Part shown: piece after piece, positions 58,331 to 64,000 of the stretch
Numbering within the stretch: the stretch's first letter is position 1
How the letters are laid out: each line of letters opens with the position of its first letter
From: an uncultured Gammaproteobacteria bacterium
Lineage (GTDB): Bacteria > Pseudomonadota > Gammaproteobacteria > UBA6429 > Thiohalophilaceae
Length of the DNA: 64,000 bases
Direction: 5' to 3'
NCBI GenBank assembly: GCA_913064945.1
Contig: CAJYAN010000011.1
Coordinates: 1-64,000 of the forward strand
Program-made: the position numbers and the translations under genes
Notes under the pieces: generated by a model
Told to the model about the DNA's origin: nothing
Databases searched by the model: none
Seen by the model: the letters and a program-made list of their open reading frames with translations, nothing else

Positions 58331-58395
58331 GTCAGGGCGTAATTGGCGAGCAGCTGTATACCTGTGCTAACGTTGTGCCCTTCGGAGGATTTTTA

Positions 58396-59274
58396 ATGAG
58401 CCGCACGTTTTCGACCATAGGCCTGATTGGCAAATACGCAGACCCGAGCGTACGCGAGACCTTACTCCACGTTAGTCGGGTACTAGCGGCACAAGGCGTC
58501 GAGGTCCTGCTGGATGAACACACCGCCGAGGTCCTGGAAAACCATGGCCTGAGCACCGCCACCCGCCATGAAATTGGCAGCCGTTGCGACCTGGCCATTA
58601 CGGTCGGTGGTGATGGCACACTGCTGAACGCCGCCCGCAGCCTGGTCAATTATGACGTCCCCCTGCTGGGCATTAATCTAGGCCGCCTGGGTTTTCTGGT
58701 GGATATCCCCCCGCACGGTATTGAGAAACATCTCAGTGATATCCTCAAAGGACAGTTCCTCGAAGAAAAACGCATACTGCTGTCGGCCCAGGTCTGCCAT
58801 GAAGGCGAACTACTCAGTGAGAGCGATGCCTTTAATGATGTGGTCATCCACAAGTGGGAAGTGGCTCGTATGATCGAGACCGAGACCTATATCGATGGCA
58901 ATCTGCTCAATAGTATGCGTTCAGATGGTCTGATTGTGTCGACGCCGACCGGCTCCACCGCCTATGCCCTGTCCGGTGGAGGCCCTATCCTGCAACCCAG
59001 CCTGGATGCCATGGTGTTGGTGCCCATTTGTCCCCATACCATGAGCTACCGGCCCATTGTCATCGATGGCGGTAGCAAGATTGAGATCACGGTTACCGAC
59101 CGGCCCCACGCCCATGCACAGGTAACCTGTGATGGACAGATTAACCTCGGCGTCGTCTCTGGCGATAAGGTCATTATCCGGCGTCACGCCAAACGGGTCT
59201 GTCTGATCCACCCGGTCGACCATGACTATTCAGAAATCCTCCGCGCCAAACTGCATTGGGGGGAGCATTTCTGA
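58396..59274 (+). CDS. nadK: NAD kinase
   Basis: The 292-residue enzyme phosphorylates NAD+ to NADP+. It contains the GGDGT motif (residues 71-75, with the catalytic Asp), GINLGRLGFLVDI and the substrate loop SDGLIVSTPTGSTAYALSGG. The ATG at 58396 has a perfect GGAGGA site; the longer in-frame start at 58243 would run through the CIRCE element and is rejected. It is divergent from hrcA and upstream of recN, a common order. Confidence 0.97.
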   Translation: MSRTFSTIGLIGKYADPSVRETLLHVSRVLAAQGVEVLLDEHTAEVLENHGLSTATRHEIGSRCDLAITVGGDGTLLNAARSLVNYDVPLLGINLGRLGFLVDIPPHGIEKHLSDILKGQFLEEKRILLSAQVCHEGELLSESDAFNDVVIHKWEVARMIETETYIDGNLLNSMRSDGLIVSTPTGSTAYALSGGGPILQPSLDAMVLVPICPHTMSYRPIVIDGGSKIEITVTDRPHAHAQVTCDGQINLGVVSGDKVIIRRHAKRVCLIHPVDHDYSEILRAKLHWGEHF

Positions 59275-59350
59275 AAAGTATCGAGTGGCAAGAGGCCAGT
59301 AACGAGGTAAAATTCCGCAGAACCCAATCTCTACCGGATGACCACACCGT

Positions 59351-59391
59351 ATGCTAAATCACATCCTACCTGGAACTTTGACAATTCAGTC
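59351..59391 (+). repeat. Degenerate partial copy of the recN 5' end
   Basis: The sequence from 59351 resembles the start of recN at 59454: ATG, then AATCA, ATCC and an identical CTGGAACTT nine-mer, about 22 of 29 aligned bases with one deletion. It reads MLNHI like recN before diverging. It sits 103 bases upstream of the true start, in the 179-base nadK-recN gap. Confidence 0.5.
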
Positions 59392-59400
59392 TGGCGCTTT

Positions 59401-59444
59401 CCTCATACTCCCCGCCCGCCCTTCGGGAACGGTTTGGGGTGAGG
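59401..59444 (+). promoter_or_regulatory. Hairpin covering the recN ribosome binding site
   Basis: CCTCA (59401-59405) can pair with TGAGG (59440-59444) and inner CCCC with GGGG. The 3' arm contains part of the GAGGGG ribosome binding site of recN, so it could mask translation. Confidence 0.4.
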
Positions 59445-59453
59445 GGATATAGC

Positions 59454-61127
59454 ATGTTGAATCATATCCACATCTGGAACTTCGCTATCGTTGAGCAACT
59501 CGACCTCGCCCTGGATTCAGGCCTGACGGTCATGACCGGCGAGACCGGGGCCGGGAAATCCATTTTACTGGATGCCCTGAGCCTGGCACTGGGCGACCGG
59601 GCAGAGAGCAATGTGATTCGCCATGGTGCCGATAAGGCCGAAGTCAGCGTCACCTTTGATACTCGCCATAACCCCGATGCCGAGGCGTGGTTACAGGAAC
59701 GGGAAATGGCCAGTGAAAATGAGTGCATCATTCGGCGCGTGGTCTATCGCAACAGCGCCTCCAAGGCCTTCATTAATGGCGTACCATCACCTGCCACTGC
59801 CTTACGGGAACTTGGTGAGATGCTGGTCGATCTGCATGGCCAGCATGAACACCAGTCGCTGCTAAAAAAGGAGCATCAACGTGAACTGCTGGATGCCTAT
59901 GCAGGTCATGCCGATCTGCTTGACCTGTTACAGCAGCACTATCAGAACTGGAAGAAAAAAAATACTGAATACCAAACGCTGCGTCAGGCACAAAAAGACA
60001 GAGATGCTCGCCTGGAGATTTTACGCTACCAGGTTCAGGAACTCGAAAGCCTGGCCCTAAAACCGGGTGAAACAAGTGAACTGGAACAGGAACATAAACG
60101 CCTCGCCAACGCCAAAGACCTGATACAAAACTGTGATTCTATTTTGCAGCAGTTGAGCGATGCCGAGCAACAAACCGTCAACGACATTCTCAACCATAGT
60201 CAGGTCGAGCTCAGCGATATGGCCAGGACCGACCCACAACTGACGGCCATTGCTGAACTGATTAATAACGCCCTGATACAGACCCAGGAAGCCAGCAGTG
60301 AGCTGCGTCACTATCTCGATAATATGGAACTGGACCCCGAACGTCTTGGCTGGATCGATCAGCGCCTGGCAGATATCCATGAACTCTCGCGGAAACACCA
60401 TGTGGATGGCGAGGCATTACCTGCCCTGCTGCCGGAATTACAGCGGGAACTCGAGCAACTGGAAAATGCCGATGAATCACTGTCGCGGTTAAAAACGGAT
60501 ATCGATAGTGTCGCCAAACAGTATCAACAAACCGCGACGAAACTGGGCAAAAGCCGCACGAAATCTGCCGGGCAGCTTAGCCAGCAAGTCAGCGAGAGCA
60601 TGCAAACGCTCGGTATGGATGGCGGTGTTTTCGAGATCGCTTTAATCACGGAAGAAGATGCCGCCTTTTCGGCGCACGGCATGGAGAAGATCGAATTCAG
60701 GGTGAGCGCCAACCCCGGTCAGCCCCCCAAGTCTCTGACCAAGGTGGCCTCCGGTGGTGAACTATCGCGTATTAGTCTAGCGATACAGGTTATTACCGCA
60801 CAGAACTCACGGATCCCCACCTTGATCTTCGACGAGGTCGATGTGGGCATCGGCGGTCGCGTCGCAGAAATTGTCGGTCGACTGCTGCGCGAGCTGGGTG
60901 ATCACCGTCAGGTGATTTGTGTGACCCATCTGCCGCAGGTCGCCGCCCTCGGTCACCATCACCTTCAGGTACGCAAACTCAAGGCCACCGATACCACCAT
61001 CAGCCACATCGTTGCCCTGCAGGCGCCACAGCGTGTCGATGAAATTGCCCGCATGCTCGGTGGTATTGAGATTACCAGCCAAACCCTGTCCCACGCAGAA
61101 GAAATGTTGGACAGGGTGAGTCGCTAA
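59454..61127 (+). CDS. recN: DNA repair protein RecN
   Basis: The 557-residue SMC-like ATPase acts in double-strand break repair. It has Walker A GETGAGKS (residues 29-36), a central coiled-coil region with long Gln/Glu/Leu-rich helices, the ABC signature ASGGELSRISLAIQV and Walker B TLIFDEVDVGIGG. Length is normal for the family. The ATG at 59454 has GAGGGG upstream. No LexA-type CTG-N10-CAG box was seen before it, although recN is an SOS gene in E. coli. Confidence 0.97.
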   Translation: MLNHIHIWNFAIVEQLDLALDSGLTVMTGETGAGKSILLDALSLALGDRAESNVIRHGADKAEVSVTFDTRHNPDAEAWLQEREMASENECIIRRVVYRNSASKAFINGVPSPATALRELGEMLVDLHGQHEHQSLLKKEHQRELLDAYAGHADLLDLLQQHYQNWKKKNTEYQTLRQAQKDRDARLEILRYQVQELESLALKPGETSELEQEHKRLANAKDLIQNCDSILQQLSDAEQQTVNDILNHSQVELSDMARTDPQLTAIAELINNALIQTQEASSELRHYLDNMELDPERLGWIDQRLADIHELSRKHHVDGEALPALLPELQRELEQLENADESLSRLKTDIDSVAKQYQQTATKLGKSRTKSAGQLSQQVSESMQTLGMDGGVFEIALITEEDAAFSAHGMEKIEFRVSANPGQPPKSLTKVASGGELSRISLAIQVITAQNSRIPTLIFDEVDVGIGGRVAEIVGRLLRELGDHRQVICVTHLPQVAALGHHHLQVRKLKATDTTISHIVALQAPQRVDEIARMLGGIEITSQTLSHAEEMLDRVSR

Positions 61128-61245
61128 CGAGCAACGCAAACGCCATTTTTTCACGACGTCCATGGCCTTCACATCGGGCCATCAACCCCTATTATTTGCG
61201 CACCTTCTGCACCATCACCGCCAAATACCCCTATCAAATGAACAT

Positions 61246-61272
61246 TAAATAACCACCCAAAGACGCCGATAT
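61246..61272 (+). promoter_or_regulatory. FliA (sigma-28) promoter of the chemoreceptor gene
   Basis: TAAA (61246-61249), exactly 15 bases, then GCCGATAT (61265-61272), one base from the sigma-28 consensus TAAA-N15-GCCGATAA. The chemoreceptor starts at 61333. Confidence 0.8.
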
Positions 61273-61332
61273 CTGTACTGCGAATGCACCCGTTCTGCTA
61301 AATCGACGGCAGTTCTTTTTGGAGATTTTATT

Positions 61333-62955
61333 ATGTTTAGCAAGCTCAGTATTAAAAACAAACTCATCATGGCCAATGGGCTGGTGATATTCCTGTTTTC
61401 CGTGTCACTCTGGCTGGCGCTGGAGGGGATGTTCTCCAGCAAGAATGCATCGGAGGCATTTTTTTCTGAAAACCTTGTACGACAACAGGCGTATCAGAAC
61501 ATGTTCGCAAATGGCCTGCTGTCCGGTGTCGCCTTGCGAAACATGGTAATGAATCCGGCCTTAAAGAAAGGCTATACCGTTGTACCAGCATCGATTAAAC
61601 GATTCGATGATGCCTTTGCTGTCGCCAAAGCAGCGCCGATTGGGGACGCCTCAGTCCAGGAGAGTTACGACTCGATTCAGAAGCACTGGCAGAAAAGCCG
61701 TCAGGCCAAACTGCAAATCCTTGAACTCCTGAAAGCAGGCGATATCGAGGGTGCAAAGAATCTGCTGGTCAAGGAAGAACATCCCAACTGGCAGAAAGTT
61801 CGTATCGAAGTACAAAAACTCACTAATGCAGAACAACAAAATAATAAGACGATTCAGCAGGAATTTTTATCGAATAGTAATGCCACACTCTTTAAGAGTC
61901 TGATTACCGCCGTAATCGCCATCGTTATCAGCCTGCTGATTGGATTTCTCATTACACGGAGTATTCGCAACGCCTTTGGCAGCGTAATCGAATCCCTCAA
62001 TGATATCGCCAGTGGTGAAGGTGATTTAACCCGCCGCCTTGATGAAAAAGGTGAACGTGAAGTCAGCGAACTGGCCGCCGCCTTTAATCGCTTTGTTAAT
62101 AAAATACAGGATATGGTCCGCCAGGTAGGAACCTCCACTGACTACTTAATCACTTCACTACAACACCTGACGCAATTGAGCGTCGACACCAAGTTGAATG
62201 TCAACCAGCAGGAAACGCAGATCGACCAGGTCGCCACCGCCATGAACGAAATGACCTCGACAGTCCAGGAAGTTGCGCATAACGCGAGCGAGGCATCCAA
62301 CTCGGCACAGTCAGCGGACAAGGAAGCAGGAAACGGACAGGATGTTGTCAGCGAAGTTATCCAGGCCATCAATGAACTGGCAAATGAGGTAGGCCACACC
62401 TCGGCCACGATCAATACGCTAAATAAGGATACTGAAGAAATAGGGGGTGTCCTTGATGTCATCAAGGGGATTGCTGAACAGACCAATTTGCTGGCGCTAA
62501 ATGCCGCTATAGAGGCGGCGCGCGCCGGTGAACAGGGCCGCGGTTTTGCCGTCGTCGCCGATGAAGTACGCACCCTGGCCAGCAAGACGCAGGAATCGAC
62601 GCAGGTCATCCAGGGTATGATAGAACGCCTGCAGTCGGGTGCCAAAGACGCGGTGCAGGCAATGGAAAAGGGCCAGCAAAAAACCACCGCCACCGTCGAC
62701 AAGGCGGAACTGGCCGGTCAGGCACTCTCGGCCATCACGCAGGCGGTATCCAATATCGCCATGCAAAACACCCAGATTGCAACCGCCGCCGAAGAACAGT
62801 CCGCCGTGGCAGAGGATATCAACAAGAACGTGGTCGGCATCAGCAATCTGGCCATCCAGAGTGCACAGGATGCTGAAAACGCCGCCGCCTCTAGTCAGGA
62901 GCTGGAACGGATTGCCAGCGATTTACAGAAAATGGTGAGTGTCTTTAAAGTGTAG
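61333..62955 (+). CDS. Methyl-accepting chemotaxis protein
   Basis: The 540-residue transmembrane chemoreceptor has a first helix (about 10-30), a periplasmic ligand domain of roughly 150 residues, mostly helical (four-helix-bundle type), a second helix (about 188-208) and a HAMP domain ([20 protein letters not shown]). The signalling domain has the conserved tip [20 protein letters not shown]. Methylation helices are rich in Glu, Gln and Ala. No CheR-binding pentapeptide is seen at the end. The ligand is unknown. A GGAG site and an upstream FliA promoter tie it to a motility regulon not in this window. Confidence 0.95.
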   Translation: MFSKLSIKNKLIMANGLVIFLFSVSLWLALEGMFSSKNASEAFFSENLVRQQAYQNMFANGLLSGVALRNMVMNPALKKGYTVVPASIKRFDDAFAVAKAAPIGDASVQESYDSIQKHWQKSRQAKLQILELLKAGDIEGAKNLLVKEEHPNWQKVRIEVQKLTNAEQQNNKTIQQEFLSNSNATLFKSLITAVIAIVISLLIGFLITRSIRNAFGSVIESLNDIASGEGDLTRRLDEKGEREVSELAAAFNRFVNKIQDMVRQVGTSTDYLITSLQHLTQLSVDTKLNVNQQETQIDQVATAMNEMTSTVQEVAHNASEASNSAQSADKEAGNGQDVVSEVIQAINELANEVGHTSATINTLNKDTEEIGGVLDVIKGIAEQTNLLALNAAIEAARAGEQGRGFAVVADEVRTLASKTQESTQVIQGMIERLQSGAKDAVQAMEKGQQKTTATVDKAELAGQALSAITQAVSNIAMQNTQIATAAEEQSAVAEDINKNVVGISNLAIQSAQDAENAAASSQELERIASDLQKMVSVFKV

Positions 62956-63022
62956 CGCCACAACCGCCGCGAAGCCGAGCGTCGACCGATAAATATCGTA
63001 CGGAACGCCGCCGGGAATCAGT

Positions 63023-63058
63023 AATAAAAAAGGCATCTTCGCGGATGCCTTTTTTATT
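63023..63058. terminator. Bidirectional Rho-independent terminator
   Basis: AAAAAAGGCATC and GATGCCTTTTTT flank a six-base loop, with A and T runs on both sides. It serves both the chemoreceptor gene and the convergent fur-DUF2007 unit. Confidence 0.92.
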
Positions 63059-63077
63059 GTCGAGGATAAGGGAGAAA

Positions 63078-63311
63078 TTACTCTGCAATGGGCGTCTCAG
63101 GCGTCGCCCGGTCATACTCCTCAATCAGCTTTTTCGCATGCCGGTACTGCTCATCCGCGACACTCACCGTAATCAAATCAATCACCGGCAATTCGCCAAA
63201 ACCACCTTGTAAATAGGCACCATCGACCTGTGCCGGGATACCAAAACTTTCCAGCATACCTTTGACAATATGGGCCTCGGTAATATCTTTGGCGGAAAAG
63301 ACACGCTGCAT
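63078..63311 (-). CDS. DUF2007 family protein
   Basis: The 77-residue protein matches the DUF2007 pattern of a small ferredoxin-like signal-transducing domain: EAHIVKGMLESFGIPAQVDG, GELPVIDLITVSVADEQYRH, AKKLIEEYD. The family often sits beside regulatory or metal-related genes, but its role is unknown. It lies 18 bases after fur on the same strand and is probably co-transcribed with it. Confidence 0.85.
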   Translation of the reverse strand: MQRVFSAKDITEAHIVKGMLESFGIPAQVDGAYLQGGFGELPVIDLITVSVADEQYRHAKKLIEEYDRATPETPIAE

Positions 63312-63329
63312 CGAGGACGATTTCTTAAA

Positions 63330-63746
63330 TTAAGATTTTTTCTGGCAGCTGCTACAGATGCCGTAAATATAGAGCGCATGGTCTGTCATGGCATAGCCCT
63401 TTTCATCGGCGATTTTGCGCTGACGGGATTCAATGGTCTCATCGACAAACTCATCCACTCGCCCGCATTTAACACAGAGAATATGGTCGTGGTGTTTACC
63501 GCTCTCAATTTCAAAGACGGAGTTACCCCCCTCAAAGTGGTGACGTGAGACCAGGCCCGCGGCTTCAAACTGTGTCAATACCCGATAGACGGTCGCCAGA
63601 CCGATATCTTCGCCCGCCTCCAGCAGGGCCTTGTAGACCTCCTCGGCACTCATGTGGCGCACCTTGCTGGTCTCCAGAAAACTGAGAATTTTCATCCGTG
63701 GTGCCGTGGCCTTTAAGCCAAGCTTTTTTAAGTCTTCACTCTCCAC
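63330..63746 (-). CDS. fur: Ferric uptake regulator Fur
   Basis: The 138-residue metal-responsive regulator has an N-terminal winged helix (LGLKATAPRMKILSFLETSK, STATVYR-like GLATVYRVLTQFEAAGLV) and the metal-binding HHDHILCVKCGRVDEF. A C-terminal CSSCQKKS gives a second Cys pair for structural zinc. The GTG at 63746 is preferred, with AGGAG six bases upstream; a TTG one codon earlier is too close to that site. It is divergent from bamE, the usual arrangement. No clear Fur box was seen in the 86-base gap. Confidence 0.96.
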   Translation of the reverse strand: MESEDLKKLGLKATAPRMKILSFLETSKVRHMSAEEVYKALLEAGEDIGLATVYRVLTQFEAAGLVSRHHFEGGNSVFEIESGKHHDHILCVKCGRVDEFVDETIESRQRKIADEKGYAMTDHALYIYGICSSCQKKS

Positions 63747-63832
63747 CAATTTCTCCTGCTGTATCTACACGCGTGCCTGGGGTATGATTCGCTTCGTCCT
63801 GATTGCCGAGTATACCCAAAAAGAGTCACTAA

Positions 63833-64000
63833 ATGCGAAAGATTCTCATTCTTCTCTGCCTGTTCACGTTAACGAGTTGCTCGGTCTATAAGATCGATAT
63901 TCAGCAAGGTAATGCACTGGATAGTCAAAAAGTACAGCAACTGCGTCTGGGCATGACAAAACAGCAAGTCAGTTTTCTCCTGGGGAGTGCCATGCTCCAG
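63833..64000 (+). CDS. bamE: Outer membrane assembly factor BamE (partial, 5' end)
   Basis: The first 56 residues are inside the window, and the gene runs off its end. A lipoprotein signal ([14 protein letters not shown], lipid-attached Cys16) is followed by the BamE start [12 protein letters not shown] and the SmpA/OmlA pattern [16 protein letters not shown]. BamE is a small lipoprotein of the BAM complex that inserts outer-membrane proteins. The position divergent from fur matches fur-omlA in Pseudomonas. Confidence 0.93.
   Translation, partial: MRKILILLCLFTLTSCSVYKIDIQQGNALDSQKVQQLRLGMTKQQVSFLLGSAMLQ

Noticed and set aside
63747-63832. Fur box between fur and bamE
   Set aside because: No stretch close to the GATAATGATAATCATTATC pattern was found; AT content alone is not enough.

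Overview
The window looks like the chromosome of a gammaproteobacterium that can oxidise reduced sulfur. The evidence is the core gene order: metY-rimP-nusA-infB-rbfA-truB-rpsO-pnp; secG next to tRNA-Leu(GAG) and nuoA-N; rlmE-ftsH-folP-glmM-tpiA; hrcA-grpE-dnaK-dnaJ-dapB-carAB-greA; recN, fur and bamE. It also carries soxYZ and a DsrE-family lipoprotein. A finer taxonomic placement cannot be read safely from this stretch.

Layout. 1-2.2 kb is an AT-rich accessory stretch: a doubtful gene end, a SelT/SelW-like thioredoxin-fold protein, an EamA transporter and an apparent remnant of a REP-associated transposase. 2.2-8.1 kb holds a second EamA transporter with a divergent LysR regulator, then VIT-type, DedA and SulP membrane proteins and a lipoprotein. 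8.2-17.1 kb (minus) is the initiator-tRNA/NusA/IF2/PNPase operon. 17.3-22.3 kb is a sulfur island: soxYZ (plus), then a DsrE-like lipoprotein and a sigma-54-type two-component system (minus). 22.4-37.3 kb is DUF2818 plus the complete 14-gene complex I operon. 37.6-47.1 kb (mostly minus) runs from tRNA-Leu to greA, with DUF481 and MscS genes set between folP and ftsH. 47.1-58.2 kb is carBA, dapB and the heat-shock operon. 58.4-64 kb (mostly plus) is nadK, recN, a chemoreceptor, DUF2007, fur and the start of bamE.

The most interesting signal is regulatory. I read sigma-54 (-24/-12) promoters in front of both soxY and the DsrE-like lipoprotein gene. A palindrome TGCA-N3-TGCA lies upstream of each, and twice more upstream of the sensor kinase gene. 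The kinase/NtrC-type regulator pair sits in the same island. Together they form a candidate self-contained circuit in which a periplasmic-sensing two-component system drives a periplasmic sulfur-carrier module.

Other readable regulation includes a CIRCE operator at hrcA combined with sigma-32 promoters before grpE and dnaK, a FliA-type promoter for the chemoreceptor, an intrinsic terminator inside the carAB leader, and a terminator just ahead of rimP. No CRISPR array, intact insertion sequence or prophage was seen. All similarity statements come from reading the sequence, without database searches.
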